Position numbers and translations under genes: made by a program
Shown: one piece after another, positions 14,001 through 25,100 of the stretch
Numbering within the stretch: position 1 is the stretch's first letter
How the letters are laid out: each line of letters begins with the position of its first letter
The notes under the pieces: model-generated
What the model saw: only the letters and a program-made list of their open reading frames with translations
Database searches by the model: none
Told to the model about the DNA's origin: nothing
Origin: Cylicocyclus nassatus
Lineage: Eukaryota; Nematoda; Chromadorea; Rhabditida; Strongylidae
Length of the DNA: 64,000 nucleotides
Assembly (NCBI GenBank): GCA_958299035.1
Contig: CATQJL010000112.1
Location: forward strand, 61,115,823-61,179,822
Direction of reading: 5' to 3'

Positions 14001-17000
14001 CAGAATTCTCAATTCGGGTGGACAGTGCCTTTAATCCCTAGAAAAACGCAAATTCGATGTTGTATAAGCACTCTGTGACGCATTTTTTTCCGCCCGGGAA
14101 CAGTTGCTCAGTTGGCGGTGAGTTCAGCGAATTTACAACAAGCACACACACATACACATACGCGCTCTAGTTCAGCTCTCAACTCTAGGCACTGAACTGA
14201 CTCATCAAGCATGCAAATCGTCAGCTTCCGCGAATCCCTTGCTCATCGCGATTTTCGACGCGCAAATCGCTGCGATAGGAGGGCAAAAACGTGACTTCGT
14301 GATGTGCTCAAATTGCCGAACACACCTCCTAATCTGATAGAGATCGTCGTCGTCGGCGAGCTCAGGCAAAACATTTTGCACTTAAGGACATAGGGCGAGC
14401 AATTATTCTCGTTCGCGGATATGCCCTTCTCTATGGCGTTCATGTCACTCAACCGATGGACGATGCTATCATGGATATATACGCTCTATATGCACTTGAC
14501 TTTGAATGGATGAAGGATAGGAAGCCATAAAACCCTGGTCCGAAAAACGAAAGTTGCGTGCGTTCTATGAAAACATTGTTTTTGACGAGTTTGCCCTTGA
14601 AAAGTGGAAACTAAGATGTGTACTATGATATTAAGAGCAAGGAACTAATCCCAAGGAAGTTCGGGATCAAACCTTGCAAAAAAATCGTTTGAGAAAAAAA
14701 ACAAGGGCAAGATTGAAGTACAAATAATCCGGTGAACTTTGAAAAAAGTCGTTTCCATCGCTGTTCCCTTTGAGTAATTCTTGGTCTCAAATTCAATTTA
14801 TAACTGAATGCACTTCCAAAATAATCTATTTGTAACAAAAATGTAACCGACTATAGTACAATCTTTCTGCATCAGCTAAATCACTGCTCTAAAAATACTT
14901 CGATAATCAAAAATTCATAGAAAATTTTATCACTACAGTAACAATTACGTATGTCACTTTTTTAGCTTTACAGCTGCTCCTTAATTACGTGAATTGTGAC
15001 AGGTGTTCCAAGAGCTTACGTAAATCATTCCTATACGATTGTGATGTCAGAATTAAAATTTTCCAGAAAATACTCCATCAAATTGCTTAATGATTTCTTC
15101 GCTTCCAACTTTCTCACGATTCAGAAAAAGACCTTTGAAACGCGTGAAATTTCATCTTCTTTTTAAGGCATGGGACCCACGAGATAAACCAACTTTACTG
15201 TTTAATCTTTTGTTTGTTTTTTTTTTGAAAACAGAATACTTTGTCAACTAACGAATCTTCACAAAATGTATCCCGTTAACAACTGCTCACTTCATCCATC
15301 ACACACTTTTTTCAACCGACAACCACATATCTCTTAGCGATTCCGGAAACAGGAAATTCATTTCCGGACATCAGAGCAGCTGCATAGCTAAGAGATATCG
15401 TTATCTGATGCTCAGCACACCCTAAGAGCTGCTTCATGATCAGCAGCAGAAAGCGCATCACATTTTCGGAGCCTAGGGCTAAGCCCTCACTCTTTTGTTT
15501 TCCAAATGGGAAGCCTTGGCTCTTCAACGACTTATGCGCATGTGTGCGACTGAACTTTTGCGAACTCGAAATTAGCAGAAAACGCTGTCAATACGGCTAA
15601 TCCAATGCGGCTGGCAGACAAGGGGTAAAAACATAGCACAAAAAGTACTGAAAACATCCAAGATGAGGGCATGTGCCCTGCAGAGAGATTCACAATTTTA
15701 CGGAAGAAAAAGCCCATAAAACTGCTAAAGAGGCGGTAAATCAGAAGTTCACAAAAATAACTTTTTCCAAGAATAGGACTACCCTAATGTTGTCAAAAAC
15801 GAATTTCCTCAATTAGATCTTATACAACTCTTATCCCTCAGTACATTTACCCTTTACTATGATATCACCATGTGTTCTTTGCAATTTTGAACCGGAAATG
15901 TGACATATGTGCGGTTCCGAGAAACACCGAAGTACTCAGGCGAAAGACATTTTGTTCTCAATCAAAAATCAACGTTCAAGACGTAAGAGACAAAATTAGG
16001 GGTTCTTTAGAGAAAGTTGGCAGAAGCGTAAAGCAGAAAATTGTTCAGAACCAAAACAAGTAATTAGCAATTACAGAGATCATAAAAGGGTAAAGCAGGC
16101 TACAAAAATTGCAAGAATAAAAGACAAATATTTCGAGAGAAATTACTTCAGATACAAAAAGCTCTTTTTTCTCTCGAGGAACTTTCTGGAGAATGAAACT
16201 AAGAAGTAGTTTTCACTTACCATTACTTGAACGAACCGCATTGAAGAAGTAAGTCAGAACAGGACTACTATCACTTGATGAATGTATGGCACGCAAAGCC
16301 GAAACTTGCGTTTTTAAAGGGCGATGAATTAGAAAAATATCCTTTTCAAAGTTCATGAATAATGCAAGCGTAAGTTGGTCGAGGGGTGCAATCTCAGTGG
16401 CACTGATTTTGCTGTATAAAAACATAAATAAGATTTTGTGCGCAAGAATTCAACTACAGCTACAAAGACTACGAAGTACGTGAAAGTAAGAAAAAATATA
16501 TATAACTAAAAAGTAAGTTGCAAATGTGAGGAATAGGTCATTCAGATCATGAAGACATTTTCTTGAAGGGAATAAACAAGTGAGGTAAGAAAGTAAAGCT
16601 TTTCTTAGAGAGTATAATTAGATCAGATATTACGTCTTTAACCAATTACGAGAACGGATATAAAGTCACACATAGGACTACCAATGCCCTCACTGAGAAA
16701 ACTAACTATGAATTTATCAGCACTCTCATGTTTTCTTCAACAAAAGTGCTAGACTATTCCAAAACTCCTCCCGCACTTTCACAGGTCGTCGACTAGTACA
16801 GCGCCTATTCACGCAACATTCTATACTAGCCTTATTAGCCCTTCGATTTTCTAGTTTTTTCCCGCTCAACAACATCCCTTCGAGAAACCCCTCAAGTCTT
16901 CTATACGAAGGTATACATGCGGAAAACTCTACTAATACATAGAAAACAAACTAAATGTCATGATTACTGATACAAGGCTTCACGATACAATATTCGAGTC

Positions 17001-18697
17001 TAGCCAAATTTGTTGGTTTCACGCTGCTTTTCGCATCCATACTATAAAGCCAATCAACTGTGAATTAATTCGTCGCATCGTGAGAAAAATAGCAACGTCA
17101 CAGTGTGGAGATGCGACGAGGGGAAGTGAAAAATTCGTAGAAAGCAATTAATTCTGCAGTTAAAGCCCGGCTGCATGAGCCGTTTGCCAAGAACTAAAAG
17201 GAGATCTCCCAATTAAGAGATGAATGAGCTGTGTAGTGCTAGCGACTGCTCATGCATTATTCATGAATCCTTATAAGCAGCGGAAAAGACTCGACAAAGA
17301 CGTATGAGGAAGCACCCAGTGCCAAAAATCTCCCACTAAATCCCCGTGAAATCTGCCAGTGAAGCTGATGATCTCAAGCTTAGTGGAGATCTTTGACGGA
17401 TGCGATGAGATTGAGGTTTTATATCAACAGTAAAAACAACACCAAAAAAGGAATTATTAAACGAAAACTAAAAATGACTTCTGGAAAACTGCGGCAGCCA
17501 AAATTCTCCAAGTTTTTGAAGAAACAGTTTACGCAAGTTGAATTTCGGAAATTGCGCTTTTGAATATAATTCTCGAGGAAATTAGATCCAGGGAATGGGA
17601 AACATGCGGCCGATACGACAATACTGTGAGAAATTCATGGAAGAAACACACCAATTAGGACACTAGAGGTCCCGACCAGTAAAAGTTCAGCAATACTGAT
17701 ATAGAAAATTGGATGCTGTACGAGATTGAAACCTAATTCTATACTAACTAAACAAATGTTTTTCTATCATTTGAAGAAAACTTAAAAAGTGTGAGAAGCA
17801 TTTAAGGCTTCCATAATTATAGAGGACAAACGAAGCACTAAAATCGTGCAGAATTTGCTAATGGCAAAAATAGAAAAAGTCAGCAAAAGTTTACAATTCC
17901 GATCAGAACTGTGTAATAAAAGTAAACCGAAACACTATTGACATAAGTGTCAATTCTACGAATCTTACGCAATGTTTACAGTAACCCCTTGTACTACTCT
18001 GATCCCCCACACAACCCAATTCTTTCCCTCTGCAACGCCGAAAACCCTCGAAAGATTTGTGCTAGAGCAGATACGAGAAAGAGTGTAACAGTTGCCCGCT
18101 TGCGAGAGATCATCACTTTTTCACTCTCTATCTCGTCTTTCTCTCTCCCTATCACTCGAAACCACCGCATTCTTCTCATGAACACAGCGGTGGAGGAGTA
18201 GTGCCTACCTGTTCGATGGATGGTGAGAGCGATGACGACTGCGATCGAGTGCCATCGGGGGTGTCATGGTCAAGCGACGTGAAATCGCCGAATCGCTGAA
18301 TCACAGGCGATTCGGGCGCTTCTTCAACGTCGGCATCGACCTCAACCGGAAGTTCGGGGATGGGTTCTGGGGTTGGAATTGGCGATGGAGAAGTGTGATT
18401 AGAGCTTGGGATTGACGAGTCCGCTGTCGTTGGTGGTCGGGGCAGTATCCGACCTGAGGATCTCCGCTCCATATTAGCAGATGGACATCTGAATTCTGCT
18501 GGGATTGGGGATATGTTAAGTGGGGAAAATGGCGGAGGAGTGGGTAACATTCTCGGACTGCTCGCTCTCCTGATCGGGGAGACCGGAGTCGGTGGTAGTT
18601 GCCGTCGTCGACATACAGGTTCCAACAGCGTCGGGTACGTGGACATTGCCGAGCTGCGTCGTTGATGCATGGAATTCACTCGTCCTCCTATGGACAT
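2017..18697 (-). CDS. Probable multi-exon gene divergent from paramyosin (span of candidate exons)
   Basis: On the minus strand, exons at 18209-18697, 16221-16411, possibly 14326-14380, 13888-14037, 6749-6891, 2161-2288 and 2017-2097 have nematode-like acceptors (pyrimidine-AG), good donors and protein-like translations. They could form one long gene starting near 18.7 kb. Some junction phases agree: 16221-16411 to 14326-14380, 13888-14037 to 6749-6891, and 2161-2288 to 2017-2097. The junctions 18209 to 16411, 14326 to 14037 and 6749 to 2288 do not, so exons are missing or more than one gene is present. The N-terminal part is Pro/Ser-rich. I do not recognise the product. The 16 kb exon faintly recalls the middle of a formin FH2 domain, and the 2.2 kb exon a C2-like strand; neither is claimed. 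The large palindrome at 7.7-10.5 kb lies in an intron. Confidence 0.45.
2161..2288 (-). CDS. Internal exon, possibly C2-like
   Basis: The acceptor ACGTTTTAG ends at 2289 and the donor CAG|GTAAGC lies at 2161/2160 (consensus quality). The frame open across the exon gives 42 codons with the segment KVSIHGLKTGKEQASEVKRG followed by RDPIFNQ, which resembles the K-x-NPxFN strand of C2 domains. The calcium-binding loop is not visible, so this is only a resemblance. A second frame (GDDGNMQSIHTWIEDWKG) is also open until a TAA four bases before the donor. That frame would follow in phase from the 6749-6891 exon, so the reading frame is not settled. Confidence 0.5.
2289..5992. other. No gene seen
   Basis: AT-rich intron or intergenic sequence. 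I found no exon with matched splice sites and no structured repeat. If the minus-strand gene is continuous, this is one of its introns. Confidence 0.4.
5993..6157. repeat. Foldback element, about 165 bp
   Basis: GGAACCCCTTGCTTGAAAA at the left end is matched by its reverse complement at the right end, and the arms stay similar for about 50 bp (TTTTCAAATATGCTATTAAT against ATTGATAGCATATTTGAAAG). No coding capacity. It is a small MITE-like element; no target duplication was resolved. Confidence 0.75.
6749..6891 (-). CDS. Ser/Pro-rich internal exon
   Basis: The minus strand shows a strong acceptor (CTTTTTCAG, 6892-6900) and a strong donor (TTCAG|GTGAGC at 6749/6748). The 143-nt exon reads in phase 0 for 47 codons and ends in phase 2. 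The translation is low-complexity (IASKSSSDGEDPLAHGLDPS, then VPSSSSF near the end), as in a disordered linker. The opposite strand is also open for 88 codons but lacks comparable splice sites, so the minus reading is preferred. Confidence 0.55.
6892..7438. other. No gene seen
   Basis: Intron-like AT-rich sequence with no supported exon. A possible 29-nt microexon on the minus strand near 7105-7133 (TTTCAG before ATGTTTAAGCC, then a GTATGC donor) is too short to claim. Confidence 0.35.
7439..7564. repeat. Duplicated G-rich motif and two long G runs
   Basis: CTCCAGGGTGAAGGGGGT occurs twice (about 7440 and 7473), followed by a run of 16 G (7504-7519) and one of 15 G (7550-7564). Between them lie GCGGCCGC and GTCGAC. 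The proline-rich frames on the minus strand come only from the G runs and are not genes. The sequence is G-quadruplex-prone and also a place where assembly can fail. Confidence 0.8.
7691..10460. mobile_element. Large foldback element, near-perfect 1.36-kb inverted repeat
   Basis: The arms 7691-9049 and 9105-10460 are near-identical reverse complements around a 55-base loop. AAGTGAGACTAAGAAATCAA at the left end pairs with its complement at 10441-10460. The same 65-codon frame appears on minus at 7929-8126 and on plus at 10021-10218. No transposase or polymerase is visible. A diverged single arm occurs at 36470-39150, so this is a dispersed family, not a one-off palindrome. The left similarity to that copy begins about 85 bp outside the palindrome (near 7605). 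Confidence 0.9.
8458..8990. repeat. About 170-bp tandem units inside the foldback arm
   Basis: The motif CGCTTTCAGAAAA(C/T)AT, in one unit changed to AAAGCTTCCAGAAAAT, recurs at about 8461, 8629, 8799 and 8970, that is every 168-171 bases. Each unit continues with a CAGGAAAA-type stretch, a TTTTCC segment and an AT-rich tail ending GAGAAG(A/C)TA. The units are mirrored in the right arm (about 9165-9700). They are diverged from each other but almost identical between arms, so the arm duplication is younger than the tandem array. Confidence 0.8.
10484..10535. repeat. Second copy of the G-rich flank motif
   Basis: GGGTGAAAGGGGGTCAGCTG, then GGGTCCCGG and GGGTGAAGGGGGTAGG, match the 7441-7497 block in the same orientation. 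The palindrome is therefore flanked by direct copies of a G-rich sequence. Confidence 0.7.
10918..11160. repeat. MITE-like element with CAGGGCTCGGC termini
   Basis: CAGGGCTCGGCACGAGGTGG at the left matches CCACCTGTGCTGAGCCCTG at the right. Related termini (CAGGGCCCGGC...GGTGGC) occur at about 56446 and 58490, so this is a dispersed family. No coding capacity. Confidence 0.75.
11161..13702. other. No gene seen
   Basis: Mostly AT-rich. A short imperfect inverted repeat lies near 12210-12290 (GGGGGTACAG...CAGCCCCC). No splice-bounded exon could be defended. Confidence 0.4.
13703..13888. repeat. Inverted-repeat element abutting an exon
   Basis: GGTGGCCCCACCCATCACCG on the left pairs with CGGGGCCACC preceded by CACGTTGGTGGG on the right. 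The right end coincides with the downstream end of the minus-strand exon at 13888-14037, so the insertion lies against, or supplies, that exon's donor region. Confidence 0.65.
13888..14037 (-). CDS. Internal exon, helical unrecognised protein
   Basis: The minus-strand acceptor TTTTTCTAG ends at 14038. The exon reads in phase 0 from GLKALSTRIENSEILKLCD on to KKVIAQLLLQKMYTEARKSL. Two donors are possible: CAG|GTGGCC (13888) or AAG|GTAGAA (13903); both keep phase 0. The composition suggests amphipathic helices. The product is unknown. Downstream the frame runs on into the inverted-repeat element. Confidence 0.55.
14326..14380 (-). CDS. Weak candidate exon
   Basis: Between a CTTAAG acceptor and an AG|GTGTGT donor, a 55-nt exon would read VQNVLPELADDDDLYQIRR when joined in phase to the exon at 16221-16411. 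The acceptor is poor and another frame on this strand is open too. Confidence 0.28.
14381..16220. other. No secure gene
   Basis: A protein-like minus-strand frame at 15312-15600 is open for about 90 codons. It contains a local inverted repeat (ATATCTCTTAGC at about 15329 and its complement near 15385) and lacks good splice sites. I treat it as repeat-derived. Confidence 0.35.
16221..16411 (-). CDS. Internal exon, well bounded, unrecognised domain
   Basis: Acceptor TTTTTATACAG ends at 16412 and donor AATG|GTAAGT lies at 16221/16220, both near consensus. The exon carries one nucleotide, 63 codons and one nucleotide. The translation (ISATEIAPLDQLTLALF, FEKDIFLIHRPLKTQVSALR, VLTYFFNAVRSSN) is strongly protein-like. 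The spacing of hydrophobic positions and the SSN end recall the FH2 domain of formins, but the match is by eye and weak. The preceding exon must end in phase 2, which 18209-18697 does not, so an exon between them is missing from my model. Confidence 0.65.
18209..18697 (-). CDS. Pro/Ser-rich first exon candidate
   Basis: From an ATG at 18695-18697 the minus strand is open for 163 codons to the donor CAG|GTAGGC (18209/18208). The protein is disordered and proline-rich, with CRRRQLPPTPVSPIRRASSP near residue 30 (an SH3-ligand-like RxLPPxP) and an acidic stretch later. The frame stays open upstream of this ATG to about 18945, so a more 5' start or an acceptor is possible. If real, its start lies about 410 bases from the paramyosin ATG in the opposite direction. 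Base composition alone could keep this GC-rich region open, which is the main doubt. Confidence 0.5.
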
Positions 18698-19110
18698 GGG
18701 CGGGGCCCCGGCTTCTCCCCGCGAGAGCGCAGAGGGGCCAGCGTGCGCGACGTTCCCCGCCAGAGACGCAGCGTTCAGCCGCGACGCCGCGGGAGTGGGC
18801 GCGACGGCGTGGCGACGCCGCCGACGCGGCGGCGGCGGATCGTGAGTGCGGGGGGAGGAAAACGGCAGCGACGATGCGAGAGCAGAGATATTTCGGGATC
18901 CGAGCTTTACAGCGGGTACGGCCGTGAATCTTGTGCCTCAGTAGCCCCGGCCAGCCACAGCCACAGCCACAGCCAGCCTGCCTGTCAGCCAACGAGCGCA
19001 GTCGTCGGACGTGTCGGGTGTATAGAGCGCGTGCTAGCCCAATTCAACTACACAAATCCCCGTTGGATTTACTCCATATCTGACTTACTTGTACTCAACT
19101 ACAACCGAAC
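18560..19110. promoter_or_regulatory. GC-rich region upstream of paramyosin, probably a bidirectional promoter
   Basis: This segment is far richer in G+C and CpG than anything around it and lies between two outward-facing coding starts. It includes short AGCCAC tandem repeats at about 18950-18978. No TATA box close to either start is convincing, and no trans-splice acceptor is obvious just before the paramyosin ATG. The long open frames on both strands here come from composition. Confidence 0.4.
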
Positions 19111-22100
19111 ATGTCAGCCAATCTGTACAGATCGCCATCGCAGGCCGCTGTTTACAAGTCACCATCAATGAGCGCTTTTGGCGCACCTTTTGGCAGCATG
19201 TCTGTCGCCGATCTTGGCTCCCTTACTCGTCTTGAGGTGCATAATTTTTATATTTCCATATAAGGGTTTCTATCCAATTTTTCCATAAAGTATACACAAT
19301 TTGACATTTATATTACTTGCAAATTAGCTGCATTTTCCGCCTATACGAACCTTACAAAAATTGTCTAGACTTTTGCATTTATGGCTTCAAAAGTATGCAG
19401 TTTGAAGATGATGTTTGTTTGTGAGCCAATCTGATGTATACGATTTCAGGACAAGATCAGGCTTCTCCAAGAAGACCTTGAATCCGAGCGTGAGCTTAGA
19501 AATCGAGTAAGTTCGTTGATCACTCTGTTTTTTTTAATTATACTTTTCGTTTTATAACAACTTACACTAGGCCACCTCGATACAGTAGGAAGCCTTGGTG
19601 CAAGTTGTTTTGCTTACTATATGTTACAGTACCTCTTGTTATAATTAGGCCTTCCAATATGCCCTTGATTTTTCCTTACATTTTTTGACAACACCAAAAG
19701 ACAGAACTTTTTTCTCCTCTAAGTGATCTAAGTCTTCTTCTCTATCTCGGATTAAAGCATCTTTTGTAACAAAATCGCATTTGCTCACATCTGGCGAGCG
19801 ATTCACACTACGTCCCACCAATCCAAAAAGTGCTCCGCGTCACAGGTGATGCAAAGCGAAAAGTCGTCAACTGCGTCACATTTCTGGCAATTTATGGCTT
19901 TACTACCAGATTTCATCCTATTTCATCTACACTGTAGATCTAATGTGATCTACACAGCTGGTACTATTTCATCTACAACTATTTCCAGATCGAACGCGAA
20001 CGTGCTGATCTCAGCGTACAACTGATCGCACTGACCGATCGTCTTGAAGATGCTGAGGGAACGACCGACAGCCAAGTACTGTAATTCTATTAATTACCAA
20101 AAGTCATTATTTTTTGTGATAAGGTTAGATTCGAGGTGTAGCAACCGATTAACGCTTGATTGCAAAAGAAGTTCACATTAGACAGACTGTGTGCATTACC
20201 ATGGGGAAAAAACTATAGTGGGCGTGGTTTGTGCACTTTTACAACAAAGCCGGAACAATATACTGTTACAAAACACAGTCAAAACACATCACATTGATAT
20301 TTTCTATGGTATTTTCAGAAAAGCTGGGTACAAAAAGAAAAAAAAACAGATAAATTCTAAAATGCTTCACTGATGAAAGACAAGATCTCTTGCTTTTTCT
20401 ACGCTTTTCCATACAACTACTGGAATGAATTCTGATGTTTACTTTCTTACAAAACAGTTCTAGCATAAGGAAAACCGGTCCCTAAACGCCCACCTGTTGC
20501 GCTTTTCAGAAACTAATTTGTGCACGTTTCTTTCAGAACTTTTCCCTCACTTTGCTGTTTGCCAAACTTTTGTTTTACTGTTCTAAGAACTTGTTCAGGA
20601 ATTTGGACTTTTTCTTCCAGCGCACTTCAAACACACTAGTTACCTCAATGAGAGAGTAAGCAACAAAGTTCTCAGCGAGTAAAGACAATCGTCTCTGATT
20701 TTTGGCTTTTTATGCGAAAACAAACATAAAGGAGATAGGACACCCACACTTCCCAGGCAGAGCTGATGCACTCCCGACTCTAGAAAAAAAGCATCAGTGT
20801 AACTCATAGCAACACTAAAATAACCTAGGGTAATAGTAATACTATGGGCCCAATCGATAAATCGATTTTCTCAGATCGAATCAAACCGTAAACGCGAAGG
20901 TGAACTGATCAAACTGCGCAAGCTGCTGGAAGAATCACAACTCGAATCCGAAGATGCTATGAATGTGTTGCGTAAGAAACATCAGGATGCATGCCTTGAC
21001 TACCAAGATCAGATCGAACAACTGCAGAAGAAGAACGCCAAGTAGGTGTTTTGTCCCATTTGTCCCAAAGGCACCGCCATACTTGGTCCACTTGATCCAC
21101 TTGATCCACTTCGCTAGTTAATAACAGCAAACTGACTAATAGCGAATCGGATGTCCTCTTGTTCCACTTGTCCCCTTCATCCATTCACTACTGGTCGGTT
21201 CATTGAATTGACCAATAGCAAAGTGGATTAAGCGGAAGTGGATCAAGTGGGCCAACTACGGCGCATGTCAAAAATGTCAAATCATTTCTCACTATTTCCT
21301 CTTTCTGTTCACTTTTTACCCCTCCAGTCAATACGGGCAAGATCAAGCCACTCAGCTATCGGTATCTTGATGTCTTTTGCCGAGAGTGTGCGCGCTCTCA
21401 CTCTTCGCTTCTTTACACAATCCTTCTGTCGTTGTGATAAGTTGGATGAGATAGTGTGCAATGTGTGTAGACGCACACGCAACGTTCTAACGCACAATCC
21501 AAACGGTTGTCAGAGCGCGATTAAGCGAGCTGGTTGGCAGAAAGCTCTCGGAGATGGCTTTGCGAGGGTGTAATGATGGGTCATAGATTTGTTCGGATAA
21601 CGAGATGTTTCATCCTGAAATGCGCAAGAGTCACGGAATTCGCACAGTTAGCACTCCCTGAATACCTTAGGGAATTTTTTGGAAAACGGCCGAACGCCAA
21701 CACATCATTTTTTGGCTTGAGGAGCAGATGCATTTACACAATGGCACTAACTTTAGCTCAGTGTATTGGGGAATCACAAACAAGAATAGCTATATTGAAA
21801 TGTATCTTTGTGAGACTCAGTCATCGCTCATACTAGCTCCTTGACTCCACTCACCAAGAACATCATCCCCGTGCAAGTCGTTTGTTTCCCAGTAATACTC
21901 TGCACTCCATATGCGCAGTCGAATGACCTTTTTAGTGTCCTCATAACAAGCATAATTTATCTGCTTTTGAGCTCATTGTACTAGCCATGTATTGATGAAT
22001 GCATGAGACACAAGTGACACTCCAGATTAATCTCAAAAGTTCAAACACTTCCGAGAATGTTAATAGCTGTAATCTGCTCAAACATGAGCGCCTTATAGAG

Positions 22101-25100
22101 AGGATTTAACAGAATTATCTGGTATGTACTGAAAATTTCTCACAGTACTTCCTCAATGCTAAATTGGCTATGGGTGAGCTCACCAGTCAAAATAACTAAA
22201 TTTTGGTTTCTCTAAAAAATAACTTTGGCTTTTACTATAATCCCCCTATGAAGGTATCCAATCTTTAGCACATTTCCAACTAAACTGCATCTTTCTCTGT
22301 TTCGTTTTCAAGAAATCTCTTTGTTTATGATGGGTAGATAAAACAGAGAACAAAAACATCTGCTCAATCGCCTCTTTTTCAAAGCTTTGCGACATCTTCG
22401 ATCCCTTTACACCCCCAACTCATTTTTGGAAGCGCATCTCAAGAGATAGAAAACAAATAGGGCCTCGAACCAATTTAGGATAACTCTCTTTCAAGAGAAT
22501 TATCCTTATTATCTACCTCCAGACGTACACTCAGCTCAAACTTTGGCTTTTTGTCAAATAAAATTACATCCATAAGCTTCAAAATGATAAGATATCTCTT
22601 ACTAGGTCACAGTCCTAAATCTCCCTTCTCAATATCATCGGTTCAGGATCGACCGCGAACGTCAACGCCTTCAACATGAGGTGATCGAACTTACAGCCAC
22701 CATCGACCAGGTGCAAAAGGACAAGGTACTTCACATCTAAATTCTTTCCTCATTCGTCTGCTTTTCTTTTGCTCCACTTACGTTTCACTCTCTGTAAATA
22801 GATCTCGTCTCTTGCTATTCTTTTTACATCTCTCTTCTTCATTATTGTGCAAGCAACTCTTTGCTCTTACTTTTAACTGTGAGCCGAGGGCAACACTAGC
22901 TGTGAGTTATTGAGCCCAAAGGATTACCCATCACCCTACGGATAACAAGCGCCTCAGACAGAGGGCTTAATAATGGCAAGTTATTTGTCCAGCACAGCCA
23001 TGGGTGAAAGAGGAGGGAGAAAAGAAAGTTCTAGGGCAGGCAGAAAAAACAGCAAATTGTTTCTAGGGGGTAATTTGATTTCAACTTGTTTTCACGTTGC
23101 AAGCAGCGCAAAACACAAATTCTACCACTACCCTCTAATTACGGCTCAACCCACAAAATTCTATTTTCCTACGTGCAATTTGCACTGCCCTGTTACAATG
23201 ATCTAAAACAGTTTGGTAAATGTAATTTTGAAACAGTTTACTCAGTAATAAGGCCCAGACGCCCCCGGCTGCTAACGAGAAACAAAACCGTAAATTCAAT
23301 TTTCTGGACCTAATACATAACAGAATCAAATCAAAGTTCTAAAAACAAGCTGACAATAGCAAAGAGAAAATTCGCCTTTTCTACATTCAATTATTGATAA
23401 GAAGAATGTGCTGCAGCTTTCGTTTGGTTTTTTGCACTCGCTTGCCACTTGAACACCGCAAACATTGTGGTACGGACCCGGTAGGCGAAAGCCTAGCTCA
23501 AGAAAAAAGCATACACTGAACAAGGGTAGCAGTTGACAAGATTTTTTACGCATACTGAGTAATGTGCTCCATGAATCACGCAGCAGTGACGTGGGTCAGA
23601 AAATCTTGATTGGCAAAATTTGCACCTCGCACGGACAAAACGCTTAGCAAGAGTAGCCCCGGTCCTAGAATTCCACGATAAAGAAGCGTGAGTTAGAGAT
23701 AATCAGTAGCGATGTTTTGGGGTTTATTCATTTATTTAGAGTTCAGCAGAGAATGTGATGAAAATTGCGCAATCCTATAGCTTACCCTTGGGAATTAACT
23801 ACTGCTATAGCTCTTGCTAGTGTCCGTTTCTTGTTAAAAAGTTATATCCAAAAACAGCCAAGGTAAAAACCTTCCAAGTATTAGAGTAGATATCTTTGCT
23901 AAACTTTGGTGCGCCGTTGAGTCTGCAAAAATGCTTCAATTTGATCTCTTACTCTTCACAAATTAGATTTTTCGCTCGGGTTAAGTGAGTTACCCTAGAT
24001 ACAACAGCTGCCATCGAGCACCCACTTTATGACACACCTAGGGCCTTAAATGCGACAGCGAACAAAATGCGCTCAATCTCTAGTATATCGCGCTCCGAAG
24101 CACATTTTGACATTTACGCGACGTCTTTAAAGCACATCTTTGAGGCAGCGTCGAGAAGTTATGTGCTCAACTCAAGCTTGTTGCATAAGAATTTCGTTTA
24201 GATTCTTTCCTATTTTTACAAAATCACTGCTCCTCTAGCACATTTACGATACTAATTCAAACCAGCTTAGTGCAGTTAAGCGCAAAGCAGATGTAAGCGC
24301 AGATCTTACGAGAATTTTGGAATTTATTGTCCTAACCATGGAAACGCATTGAGACAGCTAAGCGGAGGCTATCTTTGATTGCTTATTTTCGTCCAAAAAT
24401 CAAAGTACATAGAGTGTAAAGTTTGAGCCCACTCTCATTTTTACCGCTAGGAATGCATTCGAAGAAACAAAGTACACAAGTATGCGCCAATAGGCCTTAC
24501 ATCAGTTTCTTTTCCGCATTTTCTTGGAGATGACAAGTTTACACTATGCAAACATCTCCACCTAGCTGAAGTGGTGGAATTGGCAGTAAGATCTTGTTGA
24601 TGGGTAACAGGCAGCTGTCACAGGAGCACAATTGATTTACTGGATCATTGTGGGTGTAAACTTCGCAATCACCGTAATGCTTGCTAGCTTTTGCAAATGA
24701 AACTTTCATATGGTTCGAGGAAACGAAAAACGGATGCACTAAGCTGACACATTACTTTTCGACCAATGCTTTATGACTGTGATTATAAAGTGTAACGCAA
24801 TTGATCTTCAAAGTGCATCGGCTCCCTTCAAATCCTGGCTCTGTTTTGGCATTCCCAAAAGTTCAAACTAATAAAGAAACGTTAGCCGCTTCCCCGCTTG
24901 CCCAAGTTAGTAACGAATTCGTAATGGTGCTTTTTTACAAGTCTAGGGATGAAGGCAGTCGCAGTGCAGATAAGTCAAAGCTATCGTTATAGAACAAAGG
25001 GGCACGATTATGCACTCATAAGTCGAAAAGCCAAAGAAGGAAAAAGAAAGGAAGAGAAAGAAAATGCAGTAAAGAAACTCACTTCATTTTCCTTTGGACT

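Noticed and set aside
15312..15600. Minus-strand protein-like frame of about 90 codons
   Set aside because: Contains a local inverted repeat, lacks a good donor, and could not be joined in phase to neighbours.
18599..19171. 190-codon plus-strand frame upstream of and overlapping the paramyosin start
   Set aside because: It is out of frame with paramyosin and open only because of GC-rich composition; low-complexity Arg/Ser sequence.
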